The position numbers were made by a program, and so were the translations under genes. Shown one piece after another: positions 17,613 to 31,924 of a DNA stretch of 64,000 bases. The number at the start of each line of letters is the position of its first letter. Within the stretch, counting starts at the first letter, position 1. The notes below the pieces were generated by a model. It did not search any database and had not been told where the DNA came from. It saw only the letters and a list, made by a program, of their open reading frames with translations. This stretch comes from Methylobacterium oryzae (GTDB taxonomy: Bacteria; Pseudomonadota; Alphaproteobacteria; Rhizobiales; Beijerinckiaceae), in assembly GCF_021398735.1 (NCBI RefSeq), contig NZ_CP090349.1, positions 2,613,001 to 2,677,000 of the forward strand, written 5' to 3'.

Positions 17613-18605
17613 ATGAGCACCGTTCGCCGATTTCTGGTCGCACCATCCCTGGTCCGCCTGATCCGCAAGGAGCGGGGTGGCGCCCGCATCACCGAGGGTC
17701 ACTTCGCGCCCCAGGGCGGCCGGGCCTCCTACGTGCGCGTCGACGGCCAGGTCTGCCAGCTGGTCCTGGTGAACAAGGGGCCGGACGGCGTCCCGGTCGA
17801 GGAGCGCACCGACGTCCCGCGAGCCCACGGCGACGCCCTGCTGGACGTGTGCCCCGGCAAGGCCGCCTACGACCGCACCACGCTGAATGCCGGCGGGCGC
17901 GAGATTGCCATCGACCGCTACGTCACCCCCGGCAGCCTGGACCTGATCAGCGTCACCTTCGACGATGACGGCGAGGCCGCCGGCTTCCACGCCCCGAGCT
18001 GGTTCGGCCGCGAGGTCAGCAGCGAGCCGGCCTTCGAGCGGGCGGCCCTGGCCATCCAGGGCGTGCCGGCGGCCGAGGAGGTGGCGCTGAGCAACGCCGC
18101 GCTGGACGCGGTGCTGGACCTGATCGAGCCGCGCTTCGGCTTCGGCCGTTACGGTAGCAGCAGCAGCAGCCGGAGCACCGAGTCCGACGAGGGCGCGATG
18201 GGTGCTATGCGCCGGGCCGCGGCTCCCGCGGCGCTGGCCACCGCCGCGCCGGTCGTCGCCGCCCCGCCGCCGGCTCCTGAGCCCGCCGCGGCCGCCCCGC
18301 GCCCGCCCGAGCCGGCCCCGGAGCATCACCCCGAGCCCGAGCCGCAGCCGGAGCCCGCGCCGGAAGCGGCCGCGCACGCCGCGCCGGCCGCCGAGACGCC
18401 AGCCCCGCAATCCGGCAGCGGCGACGCCCTGCACGGGGATGCCCGCATCGACGACGTCATCGAGAGCCTGTCGCAGGCCCTCGGCGCGGCGATCCACCAG
18501 CAGCCTGATCCCGCCGCCGAGAACAAGGACGGGAAGAGCGAGGATCCCGCCTCGATGTTCGAGCGCTGGACCGTCCGCCCCCGCCGGACCCAGCAGCAGA
18601 CCTGA
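17613..18605 (+). CDS. CYTH-fold protein lacking catalytic residues, with Pro/Ala-rich tail
   Basis: 330 residues. Residues 1-155 follow the CYTH (triphosphate tunnel metalloenzyme) order: RRFLVAPSL, ITEGHFA, ASYVRVDGQ, LVLVNKG, VEERTDVP, IAIDRYV, LDLISVTFDDD and PSWFGREVSS. The acidic and basic residues that line the tunnel are mostly gone: ExExK is replaced by STVRR, the second Arg of RxR is missing, and the late ExE is SVT. It is therefore probably a binding or structural protein, not a phosphatase. The tail (about 195-280) is Pro/Glu/Ala-rich and the last 50 residues contain a helix (IDDVIESLSQALGAAI). GGGAGG precedes the ATG. Confidence 0.6.
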   Translation: MSTVRRFLVAPSLVRLIRKERGGARITEGHFAPQGGRASYVRVDGQVCQLVLVNKGPDGVPVEERTDVPRAHGDALLDVCPGKAAYDRTTLNAGGREIAIDRYVTPGSLDLISVTFDDDGEAAGFHAPSWFGREVSSEPAFERAALAIQGVPAAEEVALSNAALDAVLDLIEPRFGFGRYGSSSSSRSTESDEGAMGAMRRAAAPAALATAAPVVAAPPPAPEPAAAAPRPPEPAPEHHPEPEPQPEPAPEAAAHAAPAAETPAPQSGSGDALHGDARIDDVIESLSQALGAAIHQQPDPAAENKDGKSEDPASMFERWTVRPRRTQQQT

Positions 18606-18634
18606 CCCGCGTCGCAACGACGCGAGGCACGGCC

Positions 18635-18663
18635 GGGCCGCAGCGCAGATCGCGCTGCGGCCC
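18635..18663 (+). terminator. Rho-independent terminator
   Basis: A perfect 12-bp stem GGGCCGCAGCGC / GCGCTGCGGCCC with a 5-base loop, followed by GTCTGTTTT. It ends the CYTH-fold gene. Confidence 0.85.
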
Positions 18664-18830
18664 GTCTGTTTTCGCGGGTCCGCGGCTCTCGGATACGAGA
18701 GATCTTCGTCCGGGAATGACAGGTTTTTGTCACGGATGGTTCCGGGCGGATAAGCGTGCAGCCGTTGAGGCGCCGGGTGATAGTCGCTAGCGTGCCGGCA
18801 AATCGGGAGGGTGCGCGGTCGTCGCACGGG

Positions 18831-20210
18831 ATGGACATGGCACAGGCAATCCAGGCGACGGCTCCCGCCGCAGCGCCCCGCGAGCCCTGGTACAAGGTGC
18901 TCTACATCCAGGTGCTGATCGCCATCGCGCTCGGCGTCCTGCTCGGCTGGTACGACCCGGCCACCGGCAAGTCGATGAAGTGGCTCGGCGACGCCTTCAT
19001 CGGCCTGATCAAGATGATGATCGCGCCGATCATCTTCTGCACGATCGTCCACGGCATCGCGTCGATTGGCGACCTGAAGAAGGTCGGCCGCGTCGGCCTG
19101 AAGGCGCTGGTCTACTTCGAGGTGGTGTCCACCATCGCGCTGCTGATCGGCGTCATCGTCGGCGAGGTGATCCGGCCCGGCGCCGGCTTCAACGCCGACC
19201 CGTCGAAGCTCGACGCCAGCAAGGTCGCGACCTACGCCAGCAAGGCGGCCGCCGATTCCACCGTCGCCCACATCCTGGCGATCATCCCGAAGAGCTTCCT
19301 GGACCCCTTCGCCACCGGCGACCTGCTGCAGGTGCTGCTGATCTCGATCCTCACCGGCGTCGTGGTGACGAATCTCGGCGAGCGCGCGGCCTCGGTGAAC
19401 CACGCGATCGACACCGCCGGCCAGATCTTCTTCCGGATCATCGGCATCGTCGTGAAGCTCGCCCCCGTCGGTGCCTTCGGTGCCATGGCGTTCACGATCG
19501 GCGAGTACGGCATCCAGAAGGTCTACGACCTCGCGTGGCTGGTCGGCACCTTCTACATCACGGCGATCCTGTTCGTGCTCGTGGTGCTCGGGACGATCGC
19601 CCGGGTCGCGGGCTTCTCGATCCTGCGCTTCCTCGCCTACATCAAGGACGAGCTGCTGATCGTGGTCGGCACGTCGTCCTCCGAGACGGTGCTGCCGCAG
19701 CTCATGACCAAGATGCGCCGCCTCGGCGCCTCGGACTCGGTCGTCGGCCTCGTGGTCCCGACCGGCTACTCGTTCAACCTCGACGGCACCAACATCTACA
19801 TGACGCTGGCGACGCTGTTCCTGGCGCAGGCCGTGGGCGTGGACCTGTCGATCAGCCAGTACGCGACCATCATCCTGGTGGCGATGCTGACCTCGAAGGG
19901 CGCATCGGGCGTCACGGGTGCCGGCTTTATCACCCTGGCGGCGACGCTCTCGGCGATCCCCAACAGCCCGGTGCCGGTCGCCGCCATGACCCTGGTCCTC
20001 GGCATCGACAAGTTCATGTCCGAGTGCCGCGCGCTCACCAACCTCGTGGGCAACGGCGTCGCCTGCGTGGTGGTCAGCCGCTGGGAAGGCGAGCTCGACG
20101 TCGCCAAGCTCAACGAGGTGATGGCCCACCCGGTCGCCATCGGCACCCACATCGCCGACGAGTCGCCGCAGCCGATGGGCACCGACAGTAAGGTCGCCGC
20201 CGCCGAGTGA
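18831..20210 (+). CDS. dctA: C4-dicarboxylate/cation symporter (DAACS family)
   Basis: About 459 residues. DctA takes up succinate, fumarate and malate with protons or Na+ across the inner membrane. Family marks: [37 protein letters not shown], the serine-rich hairpin [56 protein letters not shown] loop and [19 protein letters not shown]. These fit DctA rather than the glutamate members. ATG 18831 or 18837 are both possible; the start context is weak. The ROK kinase overlaps its stop by one base. Confidence 0.9.
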   Translation: MDMAQAIQATAPAAAPREPWYKVLYIQVLIAIALGVLLGWYDPATGKSMKWLGDAFIGLIKMMIAPIIFCTIVHGIASIGDLKKVGRVGLKALVYFEVVSTIALLIGVIVGEVIRPGAGFNADPSKLDASKVATYASKAAADSTVAHILAIIPKSFLDPFATGDLLQVLLISILTGVVVTNLGERAASVNHAIDTAGQIFFRIIGIVVKLAPVGAFGAMAFTIGEYGIQKVYDLAWLVGTFYITAILFVLVVLGTIARVAGFSILRFLAYIKDELLIVVGTSSSETVLPQLMTKMRRLGASDSVVGLVVPTGYSFNLDGTNIYMTLATLFLAQAVGVDLSISQYATIILVAMLTSKGASGVTGAGFITLAATLSAIPNSPVPVAAMTLVLGIDKFMSECRALTNLVGNGVACVVVSRWEGELDVAKLNEVMAHPVAIGTHIADESPQPMGTDSKVAAAE

Positions 20211-21148
20211 TGGGATCGCCGACGGCGAAGAACGCGGGTCGCCCGCGCCTCGGCATCGATCTCGGCGGCACCAAGATCGCCGGGATCGTGCTCGGCCGGG
20301 ACGGGTCGACCCTGGCCGAGGCGCGGATGCCCGCCCCGCGGGGCGCCTACCGGGCCACCGTCGAGGCCGTGGCCGACCTCGTCCTGCGTCTCGAGGCCGA
20401 GGCCGGCACGCCCTGCAGCGTCGGCATCGGCATGCCCGGGAGCCTGTCCCCGGCGACGGGCCTCGTGCGCAACGCCAACTCGCACTGGCTCAACGGACAC
20501 CCGTTCGCGGCCGATCTCGGCGCGCGCCTGGAACGCCCGCTCCGGATCGAGAACGACGCCAACTGCCTGGCGGTGTCGGAGGCGATCGACGGCGCCGGCG
20601 CCGGGGCCCGCGTGGTCTGGGCGGTGATCCTGGGCACCGGCGTCGGGTCCGGCATCGCCCTCGACGGTCGGGTGCTCACGGGCCGCAACGGCATCGCGGG
20701 CGAGTGGGGCCACGGCCCCCTGCCGGCGCCCCGCGACGACGAGCGGCCGGGCGCCGCCTGCTATTGCGGCCGCCGGGGCTGCGTCGAGACCTGGCTGTCC
20801 GGTCCCGGGCTGGCCGCCGACCACGCGCGGCGGCACGGCGGCGACCTCACCGCCGAGGCGGTCGTCGCCGAGGCCCGCGCCGGAAGCCCGGCGGCGCGGG
20901 AGACGCTCGCCGTCCACCTCGAGCGCCTCGGGCGTGCGGCCGCCCAGGTGGTGAACCTCCTCGACCCGGACGTGATCGTGATCGGCGGCGGCCTGTCGCG
21001 CATCCCGGAGCTGATCGCGGGCCTGCCGGCGGCGATCGCCCCCCACGTCTTCTCCGACGCCTTCGACACGCCCGTGCGAGCGAGCCTGCACGGCGACGCG
21101 TCGGGCGTGCGCGGCGCGGCGTGGCTTTGGGAGGCGGAGACCGTCTGA
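20210..21148 (+). CDS. ROK-family sugar kinase (Mak/fructokinase-like)
   Basis: 312 residues. N-terminal ATP-binding LGIDLGGTKIAGIVL, the catalytic IENDANCLAVSEA (Asp as base), LGTGVGSGIALDGRVLTG, EWGHGPLP, and the zinc cluster CYCGRRGCVETWLSGPGL, which is the ROK signature. The CYCG..GC(V/I)ET spacing is that of E. coli Mak, so fructose or another hexose is the likely substrate; N-acetylglucosamine is the alternative. The ATG overlaps the dctA stop (TGATG), so translation of the two is coupled. Confidence 0.85.
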   Translation: MGSPTAKNAGRPRLGIDLGGTKIAGIVLGRDGSTLAEARMPAPRGAYRATVEAVADLVLRLEAEAGTPCSVGIGMPGSLSPATGLVRNANSHWLNGHPFAADLGARLERPLRIENDANCLAVSEAIDGAGAGARVVWAVILGTGVGSGIALDGRVLTGRNGIAGEWGHGPLPAPRDDERPGAACYCGRRGCVETWLSGPGLAADHARRHGGDLTAEAVVAEARAGSPAARETLAVHLERLGRAAAQVVNLLDPDVIVIGGGLSRIPELIAGLPAAIAPHVFSDAFDTPVRASLHGDASGVRGAAWLWEAETV

Positions 21149-21260
21149 GACCCGTCCGCGGCCCGGCCTTGGTCGATCGAACTGCCGAGCTCACAGAGAC
21201 GTCGGTTGCGGGACCGGAGGGCGCAGGGCAGGACGGCAGCACCGCATCGCCGAAGTCCCG

Positions 21261-22157
21261 ATGATCGTCCGCACCCGGCCCAACCTGCTGACCCTGCTGT
21301 TCACCCTGCGCGGCTCGATCGTGCCGCGGGTGGCGCCCAAGCTCGCGGGGATCGTCGCGGTCTCGTGCGCGGTGGTGTGGGCGGAATCGCGGTGGCCCGC
21401 GCTGTTCCCGGTCAGCGCGGGGGTGACGCCGTTCACCGTGGTCGGCCTCGCCCTCTCGATCTTCCTGAGCTTTCGCAACAACGCCTGCTACGAGCGCTGG
21501 TGGGAGGCCCGGAAGCACTGGGGCAACCTGATCGGCGAGGTGCGCAACCTCGCCCGCGCCCTCCCGGCCCTGCTGCCCGAGCGGGAGGCCGCGCTCCAGC
21601 TCCGGCGCCTGTCGGCCTTCGCGCACGGCCTCCACGCCCGGCTGCGCGACCTGGACGAGGCCGCCGCCGTCGACCGGACGAGCCCGGGATCGGACCTGTC
21701 CGGCCCGAACCCCACCGACTCGGTCCTGGCCGCCATCACCCGCGATCTCGCCTCGCTGACGCGCGCGGGCCGGCTCAGCGACATCCAGTTCGGCATCCTC
21801 GAGGCCCGGATCGAGGCGCTGTCGGGCGTGCACACCGCCTGCGAGCGGCTCGCCAACACGCCGCTGCCCTTCGCCTACACGTTGCTCGTGTACCGGACCG
21901 CGTGGCTCTACTGCCTGCTCCTCCCGGTGGGCCTCACCGGCGCCCTGGGCTGGGCGACTCCGATCGTGGTGGCGCTCGTGGCCTACACGTTCTTCGGACT
22001 CGACGCCCTCGGGGACGAGCTCGAGGAGCCGTTCGGCACCGAGCCCAACGACCTGCCCCTCGACGCCATGGTCCGCGCCGTGGACCGCATCGTCCACCAC
22101 GCCCTCGGCGAGCCGATGCCCCAGGCGCTGGCGCCCGACGGGTACTGGCTGCGCTAG
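21261..22157 (+). CDS. Bestrophin-family (UPF0187) membrane protein
   Basis: 298 residues. The family signature is clear: an N-terminal span, then VVGLALSIFLSFRNNACYERWWEARKHWG, a soluble helical part, PLPFAYTLLVYRTAWLYCLLLPVGL, and the C-terminal YTFFGLDALGDELEEPFGTEPNDLPLDAM with its acidic cluster. Bacterial members form pentameric ion channels, cation-selective in the one studied structurally. The regulation and ion here are unknown. Confidence 0.9.
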   Translation: MIVRTRPNLLTLLFTLRGSIVPRVAPKLAGIVAVSCAVVWAESRWPALFPVSAGVTPFTVVGLALSIFLSFRNNACYERWWEARKHWGNLIGEVRNLARALPALLPEREAALQLRRLSAFAHGLHARLRDLDEAAAVDRTSPGSDLSGPNPTDSVLAAITRDLASLTRAGRLSDIQFGILEARIEALSGVHTACERLANTPLPFAYTLLVYRTAWLYCLLLPVGLTGALGWATPIVVALVAYTFFGLDALGDELEEPFGTEPNDLPLDAMVRAVDRIVHHALGEPMPQALAPDGYWLR

Positions 22158-22160
22158 CGC

Positions 22161-22742
22161 CTACCCGTTCCAGGCGCGCAGCACCGGCTCGGTGCGGTCG
22201 TGCTCGTAGCCGAGCACCGAGACGCTCGCGGTGCCGAGGACGAGGAGCGCGCCGCACCGCGGCTCCAGGCCGATCCAGCGCGCTGCGAGCACGCGCAGAA
22301 GGTGTGCGCTGGAGAACACGATGAGGTCGGCGTCGCGGGCGCGGGCCCGGGCGATGACCCGATCCGCGCGGGCACCGACATCCGCCGCCGTCTCGCCGCC
22401 GGGGCAGCCGTCGCGGAACAGCCGCCAGTCCGGCCGCTCGGCCAGGATCGCCTTCGTGGTCCGGCCCTCGTAGGCGCCGTAATCCCATTCCGCGAGATCC
22501 GGATCGATCGCGCGGCGGTCGCCGAAGCCCGCCAGCGCGCAGGTCGTGGCCGCCCGGCCCGACGGGCTCGACCACACCTCCGCGTAGGCGCGGCGCGCCA
22601 GGCGCGGTGCGAGGGCGCGCGCCGCGTCCTCACCCTCCGGCGTCAGGGGGATGTCGCTGCGCCCGGTATGCTGACCGGACCGGCTCCAGGCGGTCTCGCC
22701 GTGGCGGACCAGCGTGATCTGCGGGAACGGGCTCTCGGCCAT
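22161..22742 (-). CDS. Histidine phosphatase (phosphoglycerate-mutase-like) protein
   Basis: 193 residues with the RHG phospho-His motif (LVRHGETAWSRSGQHTGRSDIPLT), the second Arg in SSPSGRAATTC, EWDYGAYEGRT, and the late catalytic His in VFSSAHLLRVLAARWIG. It resembles the broad-specificity phosphatase group close to SixA/CobC/yeast SHB17. The substrate is unknown. The start at 22742 follows GGGGAGG; the longer frame upstream crosses a 12-bp tandem repeat and is rejected. It is tail-to-tail with the bestrophin gene. Confidence 0.85.
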   Translation of the reverse strand: MAESPFPQITLVRHGETAWSRSGQHTGRSDIPLTPEGEDAARALAPRLARRAYAEVWSSPSGRAATTCALAGFGDRRAIDPDLAEWDYGAYEGRTTKAILAERPDWRLFRDGCPGGETAADVGARADRVIARARARDADLIVFSSAHLLRVLAARWIGLEPRCGALLVLGTASVSVLGYEHDRTEPVLRAWNG

Positions 22743-22779
22743 GCGTGCCTCCCCGGGCACGCGGTCCGCGGCCCTGTCA

Positions 22780-22815
22780 TCGATCCAGTCATCGATCCAG
22801 TCATCGACCCTGCCA
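22780..22815. repeat. Short 12-bp tandem repeat
   Basis: Three units of CATCGATCCAGT type, the last degenerate, between the divergent phosphatase and ArsR-type genes. Repeat number may vary between strains. It codes for nothing in the frames used. Confidence 0.5.
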
Positions 22816-22923
22816 TCAACGCCGCCGCCGCGCTTCGGTCTCATCGGTTCGGCAATGCCGTCGGGAGCCGTCACGCGCCGACGTGGACCCGATCAAGATC
22901 GTGCTTGCGCCCGCGGGAAAACG

Positions 22924-22945
22924 GACATAAACATATCTTTATGTC
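22924..22945. promoter_or_regulatory. Palindromic operator overlapping the ArsR-type gene start
   Basis: GACATAAA (22924-22931) and TTTATGTC (22938-22945) are perfect inverted arms around 6 bases. The right arm contains the ATG of the ArsR-methyltransferase gene. The A/T-rich arms stand out in this GC-rich sequence. A site like this is expected for autoregulation by an ArsR-family protein, and A/T-rich ATAAAGAT-type palindromes are known for methionine-cycle ArsR regulators (SahR/SamR). Confidence 0.65.
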
Positions 22946-23966
22946 TATCGAACGCAGGCAAGAAGCGGGGTCGATCCCCTTTCCGGAAGCCCTGGGCGTC
23001 CTGCGTGCCGCCGCGGAGGAGACGCGCCTGCGCATCCTGGCGCTGCTCGTCGAGGGGGAACTGTCGGTGTCCGACCTCACCGACATCCTGGGTCAGTCGC
23101 AGCCGCGGATCTCTCGCCACCTCAAGCTCTTGGTGGAGGCCGGGCTGGTCGAGCGCCACCGCGAGGGGGCCTGGGCGTTCTTCCGGCTGTCCGACGCCCG
23201 CGCCGGCCTGGCGGACCCGCTCCTGTCCGGTCTCGACCGGACCGCGCCGCCCCTGTCGGAGGACCGCGCGCGCCTCGACGCCGTCCGGGCGCAGCGGGCG
23301 GATGCCGCCACGACCTTCTTCGCCCGGCTGGCCCCCAAATGGGACGAGCTGCGCTCCCTGCACGTGCCCGAGGCGATCGTGGAGGCCGCGGTGCTCGACG
23401 CCCTGGGCGACCGCCCGATCGGCAGCCTGATCGATCTCGGCACCGGCACCGGCCGGATGCTCGGCCTGCTGGCGCCCCGGGCCGGCCGCGCCACCGGGCT
23501 CGATTCGAGCCACGCCATGCTGTCCGTCGCCCGGGCCAACCTGGAGCGCCAGGGCTTGGCAAGGGTGGACCTGCGGCAGGGCGACATCCACGCGCCGCCC
23601 TTCGCGCGGGCGAGCTTCGACCTCGTCGTGGTCCATCAGGTGCTGCACTATCTCGACGACCCGGCCCGGGCGCTCCGCGGGGCCGCGCGGCTCGTGGCGC
23701 CGGGCGGCCGCCTGCTGGTGGTGGACTTCGCGCCGCACGAGCTGGAATTCCTCCGCACCGGGCAGGCCCACCGGCGCCTCGGCTTCTCCGCCGAGCAGGT
23801 CTCCGGCTGGCTCGCCGAAGCCGGCCTCGCGACGGTCGCCACCCGCGATCTGACGCCGCGCGAGTCGGGCCAGCTCACCGTCACCCTCTGGCTGGCCCAG
23901 GACGGGCTGGCTCAGGACGGGTTGGCCGACACCGACACAGAACAGCCTCAGCGCGCCGTCGCCTGA
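22941..23966 (+). CDS. ArsR-family regulator fused to a SAM-dependent methyltransferase domain (SamR/SahR-like)
   Basis: 341 residues. Residues about 15-85 are a winged helix (ALGVLRAAAEETRLRILALL, SVSDLTDILGQSQPRISRHL, GLVERHREGAWAFFRL) without the metal-binding Cys of true ArsR. Residues about 150-310 are a class I methyltransferase fold with LIDLGTGTGRMLGLLAPRAG binding SAM or SAH. Such fusions sense SAM or SAH and control methionine-cycle genes in alphaproteobacteria. That fits its place directly before metF and metH. A palindrome covers its own start codon, suggesting autoregulation. Confidence 0.82.
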   Translation: MSIERRQEAGSIPFPEALGVLRAAAEETRLRILALLVEGELSVSDLTDILGQSQPRISRHLKLLVEAGLVERHREGAWAFFRLSDARAGLADPLLSGLDRTAPPLSEDRARLDAVRAQRADAATTFFARLAPKWDELRSLHVPEAIVEAAVLDALGDRPIGSLIDLGTGTGRMLGLLAPRAGRATGLDSSHAMLSVARANLERQGLARVDLRQGDIHAPPFARASFDLVVVHQVLHYLDDPARALRGAARLVAPGGRLLVVDFAPHELEFLRTGQAHRRLGFSAEQVSGWLAEAGLATVATRDLTPRESGQLTVTLWLAQDGLAQDGLADTDTEQPQRAVA

Positions 23967-24022
23967 GACACTGACCTCCGCAGACTTCGTCTGAACCGAC
24001 CGACATAGAGGACGAGACCCCG

Positions 24023-24943
24023 ATGCGCCGCTCCACACACCGCGCCAGCCGCGACGGCTACCACCCGATCCGCGTCTCGATCGAGTTCTTCCCCCCGAAG
24101 ACCGACGAGATGGAGAAGATCCTCTGGAACTCCATCGAGCGCCTCGCGCCGCTGCAGCCGAGCTTCGTCTCGGTGACCTACGGCGCCGGCGGCTCCACCC
24201 GCGAGCGCACCCACAACACGGTCGCCCGCATGGTCCGCGAGACCGGCCTCAAGCCCGCCGCCCACCTCACCTGCGTGGACGCCTCTCGCGACGAGATCGA
24301 CGCGGTGGTCCAGTCCTACTGGGACGCGGGCGTGCGCCACATCGTGGCGCTGCGCGGCGACCCGGCCGAGGGTGTCGGCCACGCCTACCGGCCGCACCCG
24401 GAGGGCTACGCCTCGACCGCAGAGCTGGTGAAGGGGATCAAGCGGATCGGCGACTTCAAGGTCTCGGTCTCGGCCTATCCTGAGAAGCACCCCGAGGCGG
24501 CCTCCCTCGACGCCGACATCGACGCCCTGAAGGCCAAGGTCGATGCCGGGGCCGACCAGGCGATTACCCAGTTCTTCTTCGAGAACGAGATCTACCTGCG
24601 CTACCTGGACAAGGTCCGGGCCGCCGGGATCACGATCCCGATCATCCCGGGCATCCTGCCGGTGCAGAACTTCAAGCAGGCGGCGAACTTCGCCCGCCGC
24701 ACCGGCGCCTCGGTGCCCTACTGGCTGGCCGCCCGGTTCGAGGGGCTGGAGGACGACGTCGAGACCCGCCGGCTCGTGGCCGGCGCGGTGGCGGCCGAGC
24801 AGGTGCTCGACCTCGTGGACGAGGGCGTCAACGACTTCCACTTCTACTCGATGAACCGCTCCGACTTGGTCTACGCGATCTGCCACCTGCTCGGCCTGCG
24901 CGCCCAGGCGCCGAAGCTGGCGGCCGCGAAGGCCGCGGCTTAA
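24023..24943 (+). CDS. metF: 5,10-methylenetetrahydrofolate reductase
   Basis: Reduces methylene-THF to methyl-THF, the methyl donor for MetH. 306 residues, FAD-binding TIM barrel: SIEFFPPKTDEMEKILW, PSFVSVTYGAGGSTRERT, HLTCVDASRDEID, HIVALRGDP, GADQAITQFFFENEIYLRY and PIIPGILPVQNFKQAANF. ATG 24023 follows GAGGACGAGACC. The gap to the upstream regulator is 56 bases, so one transcript is likely. Confidence 0.95.
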   Translation: MRRSTHRASRDGYHPIRVSIEFFPPKTDEMEKILWNSIERLAPLQPSFVSVTYGAGGSTRERTHNTVARMVRETGLKPAAHLTCVDASRDEIDAVVQSYWDAGVRHIVALRGDPAEGVGHAYRPHPEGYASTAELVKGIKRIGDFKVSVSAYPEKHPEAASLDADIDALKAKVDAGADQAITQFFFENEIYLRYLDKVRAAGITIPIIPGILPVQNFKQAANFARRTGASVPYWLAARFEGLEDDVETRRLVAGAVAAEQVLDLVDEGVNDFHFYSMNRSDLVYAICHLLGLRAQAPKLAAAKAAA

Positions 24944-24960
24944 ATTCTCGGGGCCGCGGT

Positions 24961-25052
24961 CCGTCATCGCGAGCGCAGCGAAGCGACCCAGGGTAGCGCG
25001 ACATCCGTGAGCGTGGCGCGGCTGGATTGCTTCGCTGCGCTCGCAAAGACGG
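24961..25052. repeat. Dispersed inverted-repeat element, copy 3
   Basis: CCGTCATCGCGAGCGCAGCG on the left pairs with CGCTGCGCTCGCAAAGACGG on the right. It fills part of the metF-metH gap. Confidence 0.8.
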
Positions 25053-25105
25053 CTTGTGTCCGAGACAGCAGCCAGGGCACGCACGAGAGACCGAAGATCC
25101 CCCTC

Positions 25106-25218
25106 CACCTCGTCCTGAGGGGCCGCGTGAGCGGCCCCGAAGGAGGGCTCCAGGGAACACCGAGATATCTGGAGGCCTCCAAGGCCTCCGCTTCGCTCCG
25201 GCACCTCAGGACGAGGTG
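25106..25218. repeat. Second inverted-repeat element
   Basis: A perfect 15-bp inverted pair, CACCTCGTCCTGAGG (25106-25120) and CCTCAGGACGAGGTG (25204-25218), bounds 113 bp, with a further internal GGGGCCGC/GCGGCCCC stem. It differs from the other repeat family. It ends 17 bases before the metH start, so an RNA copy could fold into the metH leader. Confidence 0.75.
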
Positions 25219-25235
25219 ATCTGACAGGACGCACG

Positions 25236-28988
<3,753 letters not shown>

Positions 28989-29001
28989 GGGCGGGGCACC
29001 A

Positions 29002-29093
29002 CCGTCATCGCGAGCGTAGCGAAGCGAGCCAGGGCCGCACGACATCTGTCGGCGTGACGCCCCTGGATTGCTTCGCTCCTCTCGCAAGGACGG
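29002..29093. repeat. Dispersed inverted-repeat element, copy 4
   Basis: ACCGTCATCGCGAGCGTAGCG faces GCTTCGCTCCTCTCGCAAGG and ACGG. It lies between the convergent metH and lactonase genes; the arms match the other three copies with a few changes that are partly compensating. Confidence 0.75.
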
Positions 29094-29121
29094 CAGGGCG
29101 GCGCGAGCCGCCCATCCAACC

Positions 29122-30126
29122 TCAGCAGGTCCCCGCACCCCGCGTGTTCACGTACAGTGAATAGACCGAGTGCGTGGACGTCATCAGCAGCAGGTTGCGG
29201 TTGAGTCCGCCGAAGCACAGGTTGGCGCAGCGCTCCGGCAGGCGGATCCGGCCGATCAGCTTGGCCTGAGGCGAGAGCACGATGACCCCGTCCTCGGCCT
29301 CGCTCATCCCCCAGCCGCACCAGAGATTGCCGTCGACGTCGACCTTAAAGCCGTCCGGCGTGCCGGTCCCGGCATCGTAGAAGACGCGGCCGTTGGCGGT
29401 CCTGGTGCCGTTCTCGACCACGTCGTAGACGCGGATCAGGCGGTTGGGCTTCGCCCGGGCCTCGATCACGTAGAGCTTCGACTCGTCCGGCGAGAAGCAC
29501 AGGCCGTTCGGCCCCGCCACGCCCTCAACCGCGACGCTGGCCTGTCCCGTCTTCGGATCGATCCGGTAGATGTAGCCCGGTAGCTCCGGCGCCGCCATCG
29601 ACTCGTGCGGGTTCGGCCCGAAGGCCGGATCGGTGAACCAGATCGCCCCATCGGAATGGCAGACCACGTCGTTCGGCGAGTTCAGCGGCTTGCCGTCGAA
29701 CCGGTCGAGCAGCGTGGTGATGGTGCCGTCATGCTCGGTGCGGGTGACGCTGCGGGTCCTGTGCTGGCAGGTGATCAGCCGGCCCTGCCGGTCGCGGGTG
29801 TTGCCGTTGGCGTAGTTCGACGGCTTGCGGAACACCGAGAGCGCGCCGGACGCCTCCTCCCACTTCATGATCCGGTCGTTGACCACGTCGCTGAACAGCA
29901 GCGATCCCATGTCGCCGAACCAGACCGGCCCCTCGGCCCAGCGGAAGCCCGTGGCGACCCGCTCGACCGTCGCCGAGGCGAGCCGGTACTTGGCGAAGGC
30001 CGGGTCGAGGATCTCGACGGCCGGGTCGGGCACCCGCTGCGACGGCTCCCAGCCCGCCCCGGCCGCCCGCGCGGCGCCGAGCAGGGCCGCTCCGGCGAGC
30101 AGGCCCCTGCGCGCGATCGTCACCAT
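29122..30126 (-). CDS. Exported SMP-30/gluconolactonase-like lactonase
   Basis: 334 residues. The N-terminus MVTIARRGLLAGAALLGAARAAGA looks like a Tat signal. The rest is the six-bladed SMP-30 propeller with the metal ligands in RWAEGPVWF (Glu), NSPNDVVCH (Asn) and TGTPDGFKVDVDG (Asp). These enzymes open aldonolactones to aldonic acids, the step before the IlvD-type dehydratase encoded next to it. It probably acts in the periplasm, feeding an acid to the adjacent MFS carrier. It is the last gene of the minus-strand operon starting with the RraA-like gene. Confidence 0.85.
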   Translation of the reverse strand: MVTIARRGLLAGAALLGAARAAGAGWEPSQRVPDPAVEILDPAFAKYRLASATVERVATGFRWAEGPVWFGDMGSLLFSDVVNDRIMKWEEASGALSVFRKPSNYANGNTRDRQGRLITCQHRTRSVTRTEHDGTITTLLDRFDGKPLNSPNDVVCHSDGAIWFTDPAFGPNPHESMAAPELPGYIYRIDPKTGQASVAVEGVAGPNGLCFSPDESKLYVIEARAKPNRLIRVYDVVENGTRTANGRVFYDAGTGTPDGFKVDVDGNLWCGWGMSEAEDGVIVLSPQAKLIGRIRLPERCANLCFGGLNRNLLLMTSTHSVYSLYVNTRGAGTC

Positions 30127-30177
30127 GTTACCTCCCTGTGATGGGGCCCGCCGCCTGTTGCCGACGGCTCGGGCCGG

Positions 30178-31908
<1,731 letters not shown>

Positions 31909-31924
31909 CGCTCTGTCTCCGGTC

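Noticed and set aside
22780..22815. Tandem repeat considered as a CRISPR array
   Set aside because: Units are 12 bp and abut without spacers; no cas gene. No CRISPR array was seen anywhere in the window.
23967..25235. SAM riboswitch before metF or metH
   Set aside because: I looked for SAM-II-like conserved pieces in both leaders and saw none; the leaders hold only the regulator gene end or inverted repeats.
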